From: Candidatus Methanovorans sp.
GTDB taxonomy: Archaea; Halobacteriota; Methanosarcinia; Methanosarcinales; Methanosarcinaceae
Reading direction: 5' to 3'
Assembly (NCBI GenBank): GCA_020793565.1
Contig: DQIP01000233.1
Span: 1-55,292, forward strand
Length of the DNA stretch: 55,292 nt
The translations under genes were made by a program, and so were the position numbers. This document shows, piece by piece, positions 1-8,161 of the stretch. Within the stretch, counting starts at the first letter, position 1; every line of letters starts with the position of its first letter. Under the pieces are notes generated by a model, which saw only the letters and a program-made list of their open reading frames with translations, was not told the origin of the DNA and did not search any database.

Positions 1-1
1 C

Positions 2-1486
2 ATTCTGGCAAAAACATTCTCACCATCTGCCTACTCCCTCATAGCCAGCCTGGCCACCTACTTCATACGAACCGGTGGCGGCGCCACCATTGCCGAAGCA
101 TCACCACTGCTCTATAAAAGTGGTGTGTTCACACTCAAACCTTTGTGGTATAACTTCGGACCGGGGGTGTACCTGGCACTCATAGCACTGGTGATGCTCG
201 GAATTGAAGTGATCACAAAAAAGAACACGCAGGAAAAGACATTCCTGATCGTCTGGACGTTTATGATCGTCTGGGCCACGCTCCAGCAGAACCGTTTTGC
301 ATACTATCTCTCTGTGAACATAGCGATCCTGGTCAGTTATTTTAGTATCAGGATACTTGAATTCGGGGGATGGAACACACTTATAACAGACCTAAGGTCC
401 AAAATACAAGCGAAGGCAAACCTGCCTGATACCTTGAAGGTTATCAGGATACAGCACATTGTATCAATACTGCTAATCTTCCTGATACTGGTCAATCCGA
501 CCTATAATCTCGCAATGCAGCAGTCACAAGGTGTCGGGGGCCCAAACGGTTACTGGCTTGAAGCCGTTGAATGGATGCGCCATAACACACCCGACCCCGG
601 ACTTGATTACTACGAGAACTATCCGATACCACCGGCAGGCGAGAGATTCCAGTATCCTGACACTGCCTACGGCGTAATGTCATGGTGGGACTACGGTCAC
701 TGGATCGAGGTCATCGGACGCAGGATCCCTAATGCGAACCCGTTCCAGCAAGGGATCGGCGGGCGCAGAGTTGACATGTCTGAAGAGAACAGGCCCGGCG
801 CCTCAACCTTTTTCACAGCCCCATCCGAAGAAGCCGCAACCGCTGTCCTCAAAGCAATCCATCCCGACCCTGACAAAGCCGGTGCTCGTTACATCGTATC
901 AGACGTTGAAATGGCAACAGGAAAATTCTATGCCATGATGGCATGGACACTGGACACTGCGGATTACTACATAGCGGTCCAGACCGGCCAGGGAACCCAG
1001 AACGTACCGGGTCCGCGTTATTTTGATTCGATGGAAGCAAGACTTCACATCTTTGACGCCAGTGGCCTTGAACAGTACCGCCTTGTGCACGAATCGCCTG
1101 CTGGCAATACGGCAGAGACCGGATACAAGAACGTCTATAACCAGATATTCGGCGGCAGCATTCCTGCGGAGAACACAGGTTACGTCAAAATATTCGAATA
1201 CTTACCCGGTGCCACGATCAAAGGAACATCACCGATGAACGAAACCGTAACCATCAGCGCAACTATCCAGACCAACCTGGGCAGGACGTTCTCCTACACC
1301 CAGGCAACATCCGGCGGCAACTATGAATTCACGGTGCCATACTCAACAGGAGGGCCTGTGCCCGGACAGACACAATTTGACACGCGACTGGATGGAGCGT
1401 ACATCATAAGTTACGGAAATGTGATAAAAGAAGTAAGTGTTGATGAGATCGATGTGCTGGATGGGAATACGGTCGTAGTCAACTAG
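2..1486 (+). CDS. aglB: AglB/STT3 oligosaccharyltransferase, 3' part
   Basis: This is the C-terminal part of the membrane enzyme that transfers lipid-linked glycans to asparagine in N-x-S/T sequons on the outer face of the membrane. The frame is open from base 2, so the gene is cut by the window edge; a GTG at 125 is internal. TIAE at 86-97 fits the TIxE motif of the external loop. About four membrane segments follow (GVYLALIALVML, FLIVWTFMIVW, NIAILVSYFSI, IVSILLIFLIL). The soluble domain carries the hallmark WWDYGHW (bases about 682-702). The tail is a beta-rich domain ending DGNTVVVN. The secreted proteins encoded from 26.8 kb are rich in N-x-S/T and would be plausible substrates (inference). 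The gene is followed by a GC hairpin. Identification is secure. Confidence 0.95.
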   Translation: MLAKTFSPSAYSLIASLATYFIRTGGGATIAEASPLLYKSGVFTLKPLWYNFGPGVYLALIALVMLGIEVITKKNTQEKTFLIVWTFMIVWATLQQNRFAYYLSVNIAILVSYFSIRILEFGGWNTLITDLRSKIQAKANLPDTLKVIRIQHIVSILLIFLILVNPTYNLAMQQSQGVGGPNGYWLEAVEWMRHNTPDPGLDYYENYPIPPAGERFQYPDTAYGVMSWWDYGHWIEVIGRRIPNANPFQQGIGGRRVDMSEENRPGASTFFTAPSEEAATAVLKAIHPDPDKAGARYIVSDVEMATGKFYAMMAWTLDTADYYIAVQTGQGTQNVPGPRYFDSMEARLHIFDASGLEQYRLVHESPAGNTAETGYKNVYNQIFGGSIPAENTGYVKIFEYLPGATIKGTSPMNETVTISATIQTNLGRTFSYTQATSGGNYEFTVPYSTGGPVPGQTQFDTRLDGAYIISYGNVIKEVSVDEIDVLDGNTVVVN

Positions 1487-1496
1487 AACTACGAAA

Positions 1497-1512
1497 CCGC
1501 GCGAAAGCGCGG
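1497..1512 (+). terminator. GC-rich hairpin after aglB
   Basis: A perfect 6-bp stem (ccgcgc/gcgcgg) closes a GAAA tetraloop 10 bases after the aglB stop codon. No T-run follows, so it may be a processing or stabilising hairpin rather than a terminator. The rest of the gap to about 1925 is AT-rich, and I see no gene there. Confidence 0.4.
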
Positions 1513-1925
1513 CGTATCCCACCATCACAAAGAACGGTCGTGTCCGAAGTTACGAGACCTAATGTGCTTTGCCATAGTTCAAGTTCGTTACTGGTATTGA
1601 TTCCGGACAACACTCATAATATCTACCGATTGTCTCGCAACATAACGATTATTATAGAAAGTCACGATTTCGGGGGTAATACCCAAAAAACACACAATTG
1701 ATCGTGTGCCGAATTTAACGTACAAATAACTCGTAAAATATATACTAAACAAACACAATGTACTTTTGGTAAAAATATGAGTACTGTACCTGCCACTAAT
1801 TACACAATAATATCCGACAATACGGTATGAATATACCGGATGGAGAAAATATGTGACAGGGGCAGGAAGATTTCAATCTCATTATGGAGATTCCAAAACC
1901 GACACTGAACATAAATACAGTTGAC

Positions 1926-1934
1926 GATATATAA
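1926..1934 (+). promoter_or_regulatory. Probable TATA box for sufCB
   Basis: The sequence gatatataa fits an archaeal TATA box. Transcription would begin about 25 bases downstream, near 1955, leaving a short leader that contains AGGAAG (1974-1979) ahead of the sufC reading frame. This argues that sufC starts close to 1981-1987 and not at the internal GTG at 2044. Confidence 0.5.
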
Positions 1935-1986
1935 GCAACATAATAATATGTTGAAATAATCGATCATAAGGTCAGGAAGTGTTAAT

Positions 1987-2718
1987 ATTCTATCAGTAAA
2001 AAACATCAAACTCAAACGTGATGGCAAGGAACTTCTACGCGGTGTGAATCTTGAAGTTGGAGATTGTGAGATACACAGTGTGATCGGACCAAACGGTGCT
2101 GGAAAGAGCACACTTGCCTATCTTTTGATGGGGATCGGTGGATATGACCCTGAAGAGGGCAGTGTCCGCTTCAATGAAGAGGATATTACAAAATTCACTA
2201 TTACACAACGTGCAAAGCGTGGAATTACTCTTGCCTGGCAGGAGCCGGCGCGTTTTGAAGGTTTGACGGTCCATGATTATCTTTCAATTGGCGCAGGAGG
2301 TGCTGGCAATGTATCAGAAAGCACTCTTCATCATGCACTTGAGATGGTGGACCTCTCACCTGACAACTACCTTTCCCGCGAGGTCAGTGAAGCATTAAGT
2401 GGCGGTGAACGCAAGCGCATTGAGATGGCATCCATATTTACAATGAAAACGAAACTTGTCATTCTTGACGAGCCGGATTCCGGAATTGATGTGGTATCAT
2501 TGAAAGAGGTTATTGCACTGATACAGGATTTAAAGAAAAATGGTTCGTCCGTGCTGGTGATCACTCACAGGGAAGAGATTGCGGCAGCATCCGATAGGGC
2601 TTCGCTGATGTGTGACGGCATGATCGTAAAGACCGGCAGTCCTGCCGGCATAAGTGATTTTTTCAAGAATAAATGCAAGCCCTGTGATGTGGAAACATAT
2701 GGTCTCAAGGAGGAGTGA
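1987..2718 (+). CDS. sufC: SufC-type Fe-S assembly ATPase, non-canonical start
   Basis: ABC-type ATPase of the SUF iron-sulfur cluster assembly scaffold, which works with the SufB-type protein encoded next. Walker A (GPNGAGKST), a Q-loop (AWQEPARFEG), signature (LSGGERKR), Walker B (LVILDEPDSGID) and the switch His (VITHREE) are all present. The first ATG/GTG/TTG in frame is GTG 2044, but the residues before it (ILSVKNIKLKRDGKELLRG) are the normal first strands of an ABC domain. The frame is open back to a TAA at 1957 with no standard start. ATT at 1987, 8 bases after AGGAAG, is the best candidate; GTT 1981 or a sequencing error are alternatives. The length of about 243 aa suits the family. 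Such two-gene systems in methanogens resemble the minimal SMS (SmsCB) type. The function is secure; the start is not. Confidence 0.9.
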   Translation: MLSVKNIKLKRDGKELLRGVNLEVGDCEIHSVIGPNGAGKSTLAYLLMGIGGYDPEEGSVRFNEEDITKFTITQRAKRGITLAWQEPARFEGLTVHDYLSIGAGGAGNVSESTLHHALEMVDLSPDNYLSREVSEALSGGERKRIEMASIFTMKTKLVILDEPDSGIDVVSLKEVIALIQDLKKNGSSVLVITHREEIAAASDRASLMCDGMIVKTGSPAGISDFFKNKCKPCDVETYGLKEE

Positions 2719-2723
2719 ACGGT

Positions 2724-3683
2724 ATGGACATTATTCAATTGGACACAGCAAAGGAATTTGCAGCAATGGAAGATGCATATGAGTGCTCCGGAGGTGATTC
2801 CTCGGTCCTGAAGATGGCAGATGTTTCAAATCTTGTGATAAGCGGGAACAAGATATTGAGTGCAAACCAGACCGAAGGTGTCGTTCTTAAAAAAAAATCG
2901 ACCGAATCCGGTGTTGATATTGTGCTTACTATCAAAAAAGGACATACGATACCAAATCCGGTTCACCTGTGCTTTGGGGTTTTGCCAAAGGAAGGACTTC
3001 AGCAGATAAATGTTACGATGATTGCAGAAGAGGATGCATCTGTTGAGCTTATTGCACATTGCACATTTCCAAACGCCGAGCATGTGGTACACAAGATGGA
3101 TGGCAGGATATTCATACACAGGAATGCATCCCTGAGATACAACGAAACACACTTCCATGGGGATAAGGGCGGTGTGGAAGTGATACCAAAAGCAAAGGTC
3201 AAAATAGAAGAAGGCGGGCGGTATCATACAGGTTTCACACTTATTACAGGTAAGGTTGGCTTGCTTGATCTTGATTATGAGGTTGATGCAGGAAAAGATG
3301 CTATCTGTGAACTTAATGCGAAAGTATATGGTAAAGGCAACGATAAGATACTTATCAAAGAAAAAGTATTATTGAACGGTGAAAATGCAAGAAGTGTGAT
3401 CAAAAGCAGGGTTGCAATTTCTGACAACGCTTTTGCGGAGTTTACGGGAGTTACAGAAGGACATGCACCTTATGCGCGCGGACATGTGGATTGTGTTGAG
3501 GTAGTACAGGGAAATGCGGTCGCAAAGGCAGTTCCTATTGTTATGGTTGACAATCCACTGGCTAAAGTAACTCATGAGGCTGCAATTGGAAGCGTTGACA
3601 AGAAACAGGTTGATACATTAATGGCGCGCGGACTTGATGAAAGCGAAGCGATCGATGCTATTGTGAAAGGCATGTTAAAGTGA
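2724..3683 (+). CDS. sufB: SufB/SufD-type Fe-S assembly scaffold
   Basis: Partner of SufC on which nascent Fe-S clusters are built. The 319-aa protein has the beta-helix core of the SufBD family (INVTMIAEEDASVELIAHCTF, RYHTGFTLITGKVG, VLLNGENARSVIKSRVAIS). It ends in the family's helical tail with THEAAIGSVDKKQ and LMARGLDESEAIDAIVKGML. It is much shorter than bacterial SufB and lacks the long N-terminal region, as in archaeal minimal systems. A GTG at 2715 overlaps the sufC stop. However, GGAGG at 2709-2713 sits about 10 bases before ATG 2724, so I prefer the ATG. Genes are tightly coupled, so the two proteins are probably made together. No cysteine desulfurase or SufU/IscU gene is adjacent. 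Confidence 0.92.
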   Translation: MDIIQLDTAKEFAAMEDAYECSGGDSSVLKMADVSNLVISGNKILSANQTEGVVLKKKSTESGVDIVLTIKKGHTIPNPVHLCFGVLPKEGLQQINVTMIAEEDASVELIAHCTFPNAEHVVHKMDGRIFIHRNASLRYNETHFHGDKGGVEVIPKAKVKIEEGGRYHTGFTLITGKVGLLDLDYEVDAGKDAICELNAKVYGKGNDKILIKEKVLLNGENARSVIKSRVAISDNAFAEFTGVTEGHAPYARGHVDCVEVVQGNAVAKAVPIVMVDNPLAKVTHEAAIGSVDKKQVDTLMARGLDESEAIDAIVKGMLK

Positions 3684-3762
3684 GATCGATAATAAAGAAC
3701 CTGGTATTTATGGAGAGATTTACATAAACGGACATGTTACGATTAAAGGAAAAGACTATTCA

Positions 3763-4089
3763 TTGGAGATACTTGGGCTTGTTACCGGAAAACACGGTGA
3801 CAGGGTAAAACCTGTGGACATTGCGAATGAGTTGCTCATTCTGTGTGAAGTCCTTGACAAGCCATATAAACTTCCTTACCTTCTGGAAACGTGTTACTCC
3901 ATGAAGATCAATGATGAGCAAGCATTCCGGTTCTCATTGTTGAGAGTACAGGTCGATTCTGACCTGAGGATGCATCAGGACATACAAAAACATCAGCAGA
4001 GAAGCTATGTGTCAAGAACAATCGAAAAATTGCTGTATAGGGACCTGATGCTTGAAGTTGCTGATGGGGCAGGGTTTGACGTGGATTGA
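3763..4089 (+). CDS. Small helical protein of unknown function
   Basis: A 108-aa soluble protein beginning LEILGLVTGKHGDRVKP when read from TTG 3763. It is mostly alpha-helical, with no cysteine cluster or known motif that I recognise. It lies 79 bases after sufB on the same strand and probably belongs to the suf transcript. The frame stays open upstream to 3679, and the extra residues (IYGEIYINGHVTIKGKDYS) look like a genuine beta hairpin. No ATG/GTG/TTG exists there. The true start may therefore be a non-standard codon such as ATA 3724, which has GGAGAG 6 bases before it. A role linked to Fe-S assembly is only suggested by position. Confidence 0.65.
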   Translation: MEILGLVTGKHGDRVKPVDIANELLILCEVLDKPYKLPYLLETCYSMKINDEQAFRFSLLRVQVDSDLRMHQDIQKHQQRSYVSRTIEKLLYRDLMLEVADGAGFDVD

Positions 4090-4216
4090 TCGTGCCATGA
4101 ATATTCTAACGGATAAAACTACTATGTATATATGGTATAAGTTTGAATAGTAAATGAGGATAGAGATTCGGGTTGCAAACAGGATATTGATCATGAATAT
4201 TTATCAGGTGATGTAA

Positions 4217-4948
4217 ATGACAGATGAATCAGTACAACAGAGAGTCAATACGGGAATACCCGGATTGGATGAAATGCTCGATGGAGGATTTTTTAAGGGT
4301 ACCACAAATGTCGTGTCAGGCGAGTCTGGCACCGGTAAGACAATTATGGGTTCACAGTTCCTGTTCGAAGGTGCAAAGAATGGCGAAAAAACGATGTGCA
4401 TTATTACATCGGAGGAGTCAAAATCAATTGTCAGGGAGATGAAAACATCATTTGGATGGGATCTTGATGAACTTGTGGAAAGTGGAAACCTGACATTTGT
4501 TGATATTACGGATCCAAGTCTTCGCCTGCAAAAGAGCGTGGAGATCGCACCATCTGAACTTATCAAGAGTTTCAAAAAATTAGTTGAAAGCAAGATAGAA
4601 GAGGTAAAACCTGATCGTATTTTCATTGATTCTATTGAAGCATTGTTTTTGGCGATCGAGTCGAACTATAAGTTGAGGACACTGATCGACGATGTGTTCA
4701 GCGTATTTAGAAAACACAATGTTACATGTTTGATTACAGTAGGCGCAATGTTTGGACTCGACATTATGGTTGAGTACGGTGCTGATTCCGTGATAAAACT
4801 CGGGCGAATAATGTCAGGCAACAATCTGCAGCGCTCGGTATATGTCATGAAAATGCGCGGATCTGCGACCAGCAATGAAGTGCGGGTTTTGAGTATTAGT
4901 AATCGCGGAATGGCTGTGCTTAAACAATCCCCTTATCTGGATAAATAG
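4217..4948 (+). CDS. KaiC-like RecA-family ATPase
   Basis: A 243-aa single-domain KaiC-family ATPase, a group common in archaea and mostly linked to signalling or to regulating other proteins. Walker A is GESGTGKT at residues 35-42. The catalytic acidic pair is in CIITSEES, Walker B is in DRIFIDSIEAL, and the typical C-terminal strand pair (MRGSATSNEVRVLSI) is present. The N-terminus RVNTGIPGLDEMLDGGF is the family signature. AGGTGAT at 4206-4212 supports ATG 4217. Only one ATPase domain is present, unlike cyanobacterial KaiC, and no clock role should be assumed. A T-rich stretch follows the gene. Confidence 0.9.
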   Translation: MTDESVQQRVNTGIPGLDEMLDGGFFKGTTNVVSGESGTGKTIMGSQFLFEGAKNGEKTMCIITSEESKSIVREMKTSFGWDLDELVESGNLTFVDITDPSLRLQKSVEIAPSELIKSFKKLVESKIEEVKPDRIFIDSIEALFLAIESNYKLRTLIDDVFSVFRKHNVTCLITVGAMFGLDIMVEYGADSVIKLGRIMSGNNLQRSVYVMKMRGSATSNEVRVLSISNRGMAVLKQSPYLDK

Positions 4949-5090
4949 TGATAAAAAGCGGCATCCGTTTTAAGGAAATATATGTTTTGTCGCTTTCCTT
5001 TTTTTCTCATCTATATTTGAGACCTTTTATTGTTTTCTGGAGTATGTAATTTATAATATTATGTAGTCCGAGTTCGTATATACTCCTTTT

Positions 5091-5285
5091 TTGCAAGAGC
5101 ATAAATATATCTTGCACCTACTCGAAAAGTAGGTCAAGAGGGATAACGAGCAACGAGTTTGGGATTACGTTCCCGTGGATTAACCTGTTACCCTCTCATC
5201 CTTTTAAATACACGAATTAGTACGTTTTGGACATATAAATAAATGTGTACCACAGATAACTAGCGAACTTGTGTAAAAGGATGAA
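5091..5285 (+). ncRNA. Candidate bridge RNA of the IS110 element
   Basis: The left end can fold into a 5' stem-loop (5092-5098 with 5110-5116) and a second hairpin (5117-5122 with 5128-5133). Two looped domains follow. The first is closed by 5138-5147 with 5187-5195, with an inner hairpin 5161-5164/5171-5174. It holds CGAGTT (5154-5159), identical to the left target flank, and GGATTAAC (5177-5184), complementary to the right target GTTAATCC (6901-6908). The second is closed by 5197-5206 with 5274-5283. It holds TAGTACGTT (5218-5226), identical to the element's right end (6895-6903), and GCGAAC (5263-5268), which pairs with GTTCGT at the left junction with one wobble. This is the target-loop and donor-loop plan known for IS621. 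The extent is approximate. Confidence 0.8.
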
Positions 5286-5344
5286 ATATGGGGATATTTC
5301 CCTCTCGACCTCAAAATTCGAAATACATAATCAAGAGGTCTAAT

Positions 5345-6547
5345 ATGAGCAATAATATCAACACATATATTGGAATTGATGTATCGAAAGACAAACATGA
5401 TATCTGCATAAAAGATAACAACGGGAACGTACTCAATCATTTTCAGATCGGAAACACAAAAAAAGATCTTGACAAACTCTACGCAACAGTGAACAAATTT
5501 AAATCCGACAGTGGGGATGACACTGACGTATTTTTCGGCATGGAGTCAACTGGGATATATTCTCTCCCACTCTATTCTGCCCTCAAACGTGATGGACATC
5601 TTGTAAAACTGTACAATCCCATACAAACACATGGTTATCGGAATATAGCGATTCGTAAGACTAAGACAGATCCGATCGATGCAGCCATCATTGCCGACAT
5701 GCTGCGTTATCAAGAACCGCCTGTATCAACTGCAATTGATAATCTGGAATTATATCAATTAAGGGAATTATGCAGAGTGTACCGGAGAAATGTTGATAAA
5801 CGATCCAAGTGTAAAATTCAGCTTATTCGTAATATCGATACGGTTTGGCCTGGGTACCAGTCAATCATGAAATCAGTTTATGGGAAAACATCGATTGCAC
5901 TTTTGAAGAAATATTCAATTCCATCAAATGTAGGTGCAAAACCGTTTGAAGAGATCTATGAAATGATCAAGCAAGTTTCTCGATCACAGATTACGAGAAC
6001 ACGAGCTGAAGAGATATACAAACATGCAGGCAACACGTTGACAGTGTCCGAAATTGATTCTATTGTCAGTATTGAAATGAAAACACTTATTTCAGAAATT
6101 GAACTGTATAATGATCAAATTCTGGAAATTGTAAAGATGATGGCGCAGACAATGAAGCAAATTGATTCAAAGATTACAACAATTCCAGGTATCGCCAATA
6201 TTTTAGGAGCAATTATACTCGGTGAAATTGGTGATATCAATAGGTTTAGTAGTGCTAAAAAATTGGTTGCATTTGCAGGTCTTGATCCGATTGTCTACCA
6301 ATCTGGCAAATTTGAGAATAAAACTGGACATATTTCGAAAAGAGGATCACCTCAACTTCGGAGTGCTTTGTTTCTGGCAGCAAATGTGGCAAGGCTGAAT
6401 GATGAAAACCTCAAGGATTATTATGATGACAAAATCGAGAGGGGAAAACACCATTCATCAGCAGTAAATGCTACAGCGGCTAAGTTACTGAGAATTGTGT
6501 ACTGGGTGCTAAAGAACAATAAGGACTATAAAGTCAAATCAGTCTGA
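5345..6547 (+). CDS. IS110-family transposase (RuvC-like plus serine domain)
   Basis: Recombinase that excises and inserts the element as a circle using an RNA guide. The N-terminal DEDD RuvC-like domain is visible: D12 in IGIDVSKD, E67 in GMESTGIY, and D109 and D112 in KTDPIDAA. The C-terminal Tnp_20 domain has TTIPGIANILGAIILGEIGD and the catalytic serine at about residue 320 in YQSGKF. A helical region lies between them. The upstream ATG at 5288 lies outside the conserved protein, and its leader would cover the end of the RNA fold, so ATG 5345 (400 aa) is chosen. The gene appears intact, so the element may be active. Confidence 0.95.
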   Translation: MSNNINTYIGIDVSKDKHDICIKDNNGNVLNHFQIGNTKKDLDKLYATVNKFKSDSGDDTDVFFGMESTGIYSLPLYSALKRDGHLVKLYNPIQTHGYRNIAIRKTKTDPIDAAIIADMLRYQEPPVSTAIDNLELYQLRELCRVYRRNVDKRSKCKIQLIRNIDTVWPGYQSIMKSVYGKTSIALLKKYSIPSNVGAKPFEEIYEMIKQVSRSQITRTRAEEIYKHAGNTLTVSEIDSIVSIEMKTLISEIELYNDQILEIVKMMAQTMKQIDSKITTIPGIANILGAIILGEIGDINRFSSAKKLVAFAGLDPIVYQSGKFENKTGHISKRGSPQLRSALFLAANVARLNDENLKDYYDDKIERGKHHSSAVNATAAKLLRIVYWVLKNNKDYKVKSV

Positions 6548-6727
6548 ACAATAAAAATGGGGACTACCAAACATATCTTTGTTAGCGGTAGCTATCGTTT
6601 TTAATGACTATTCACCATTTCGTATGGCAAGTAATGACTCATTTAAGAAATCCCGTTACATTATGTCCTTACTTCACGATGTTAGATTTTATGATGCAAC
6701 AGGCCATCCATGCCCAATCATCTTATT

Positions 6728-6808
6728 TCATTAGCAGTGGAGCGAAGGACACCCTGGTGGGTGTCCGAGAGCGGAACGTTTCAGCTCAGCGCGTAGCGTA
6801 CTAATGAA
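6728..6808 (+). other. Structured segment in the IS110 right end
   Basis: An 8-bp stem (6728-6735 with 6801-6808) encloses a perfect 8-bp hairpin, GGACACCC/GGGTGTCC with a TGGT loop (6747-6766). The 353-bp right end contains no convincing gene; a 66-codon frame at 6604-6804 has no protein-like character. The fold could be an RNA, a transcription stop or a recombinase-binding site. Confidence 0.45.
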
Positions 6809-7021
6809 CGATATGTAGTATCAATTCAGGAACATATTTTCGGACATTTTTAAGAGAGTCACCATTATTTAGTGAATCAAATCGAAAGGTATAATAGTAC
6901 GTTAATCCGACCGTAGGGAGGATTTTCTCGTACCGTAATTCACCCATTTAATTTTATTCGCATTAGCCACCTGTAAAATCTGTTTAACCCTATTTACTAA
7001 CATTTCTTATCCAAAACACTA

Positions 7022-7031
7022 TTTATATATA
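7022..7031 (+). promoter_or_regulatory. TATA box of the corrinoid operon
   Basis: The sequence tttatatata, 15-20 bases ahead of an ATG at 7044, would place the transcription start near 7048-7054. That rules out ATG 7044 and favours the starts at 7059 or 7065. No cobalamin riboswitch motif was seen in 6932-7064. Confidence 0.5.
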
Positions 7032-7064
7032 AGTAATCTCCAAATGTGGAGCGAGGAAATGCTA

Positions 7065-8072
7065 ATGCCAATACCAAAAACATCCTACATAGTCCTGCTT
7101 ATCCTTACCACACTTTTGATATCAAATGGGCAGGCTTATCCAATAAATATAACAGACAACTTTGGCTGTGACGTAACAATTGAAAAAGCACCTGAACGTA
7201 TCATATCCCTTTCCCCATGCAACACAGAAATATTATTTGCTGTGGGTGCCGGAAACAGGGTGGTCGGCGGAACTACATACGATCAATATCCGCAAGAAGC
7301 TGTTAATTTACCCAAGATCGGTGGATTCTCCACCATAAATATCGAAGCAGTGGTAAACCTCACACCGGATTTGATCCTTGCTGAATATGGCAATGGCGAA
7401 GATACCATAAATGCATTGAAAAACTTAAATCTTACAGTGGTCTCATTAAACCCAAAAACAATGGATGATATTCTTGATAATATCCGGCTTGTGGGGAATA
7501 TTACGGGAAATGCAGATACAGCTGCATTGATCACAACAGATATGACACAACAGATCAAGGATATGACATCCCAGACCGAAACTCTCTCCCTGGATCAGAG
7601 GCCACGTGTGCTTTACCTGGTATGGCATGACCCGATGTATGCAGCAGGCGCGGGAAGTTATCCGAATGACCTGATATGGATGGCAGGCGGAAATAATATT
7701 ATTGAAGCCGAAGGCTGGCCAACCATCAGTCTTGAGCAGGTTGTCAATAAAAACCCGCAGATAATAATTTGCTCTGGTATGGGAGGAGGTTCTTATACCA
7801 TAATGGAAGCCATAACCAGTGATCCAATACTGGCACAAACAGATGCCGTAAGAAATCAAAAAGTATATGCGATCGCGGATCCAAACATAATTGAACTTGC
7901 AGGCCCGCGAATAATACATGGACTGGAAGAACTGCATAGTTATATTGCACCTGAGATAAAACCACATGGAACTGGTGCTGATGATCAAGAAAACACATAT
8001 CAACTTTCAGGATTTGGGATGTTGCTGGCAGCAAGTATGGTGCTGGCGGTTTACTCGATGAGAAAATTATAA
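7065..8072 (+). CDS. btuF: Corrinoid ABC transporter substrate-binding protein
   Basis: Extracellular binding protein that delivers a corrinoid (or possibly an iron chelate) to the BtuCD transporter encoded next. It has a hydrophobic signal segment (SYIVLLILTTLLIS) and then the fold of the BtuF/FepB class: APERIISLSPCNTEILFAVGAG, VVNLTPDLILAEYGN, YLVWHDPMYAAGAGSYPND, AGPRIIHGLEELHSYI. The end (SGFGMLLAASMVLAVYSMRKL) is a glycine-phenylalanine motif, membrane segment and basic tail. This resembles PGF-CTERM archaeosortase signals, so the protein is probably surface anchored rather than lipidated. GAGG at 7053-7056 favours ATG 7065. The adjacent cbiZ supports corrinoid as substrate. Confidence 0.85.
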   Translation: MPIPKTSYIVLLILTTLLISNGQAYPINITDNFGCDVTIEKAPERIISLSPCNTEILFAVGAGNRVVGGTTYDQYPQEAVNLPKIGGFSTINIEAVVNLTPDLILAEYGNGEDTINALKNLNLTVVSLNPKTMDDILDNIRLVGNITGNADTAALITTDMTQQIKDMTSQTETLSLDQRPRVLYLVWHDPMYAAGAGSYPNDLIWMAGGNNIIEAEGWPTISLEQVVNKNPQIIICSGMGGGSYTIMEAITSDPILAQTDAVRNQKVYAIADPNIIELAGPRIIHGLEELHSYIAPEIKPHGTGADDQENTYQLSGFGMLLAASMVLAVYSMRKL

Positions 8073-8091
8073 TTATAATTATAATTATAAT
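8064..8091. repeat. Hexanucleotide AATTAT tract
   Basis: About four and a half copies of aattat cover the btuF stop codon and the bases after it. It directly abuts a short MITE copy. Confidence 0.85.
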
Positions 8092-8093
8092 CA

Positions 8094-8133
8094 GAGACTT
8101 TTTAATCTATTCCGGAAGATAATAAAAAGTCTC
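8094..8133. mobile_element. Minimal MITE family A copy
   Basis: A 40-bp element with perfect 11-bp inverted ends GAGACTTTTTA/TAAAAAGTCTC. It is flanked by TATAATCA on the left and CATAATCA on the right, a near-perfect target duplication. The interior tccggaagataa resembles the ends of longer copies at 12.0 and 23.3 kb. It sits between btuF and btuC and could form a hairpin in the operon transcript. Confidence 0.75.
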
Positions 8134-8161
8134 CATAATCATATTAGAATTATAGCGAAAC

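Larger units (their letters stand above)
5075..6900 (+). mobile_element. Complete IS110-family insertion sequence
   Basis: The boundaries come from comparison with an uninterrupted copy of the target at 26379-26429. Bases 5052-5074 match its left half with one mismatch, and 6901-6931 match its right half exactly. The halves share the bases GTT at the junction. The element is therefore about 1826 bp, with no inverted repeats and no target duplication beyond the shared core, as known for IS110. It contains a 270-bp left end, one transposase gene and a 353-bp right end. A long structured left end places it nearer the IS110 group than the IS1111 group. Confidence 0.88.

Noticed and set aside
1800-2111. 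A 103-codon minus-strand frame across the sufC promoter.
   Set aside because: It runs through the start of sufC and reads as the complement of its Walker A region.
4217-4948. KaiC-like gene as part of a circadian clock.
   Set aside because: It has one ATPase domain and no kaiA or kaiB nearby; such single-domain proteins are general in archaea.
6604-6804. A 66-codon open frame in the IS110 right end.
   Set aside because: No ribosome-binding site or protein-like pattern, and it overlaps a strong hairpin.
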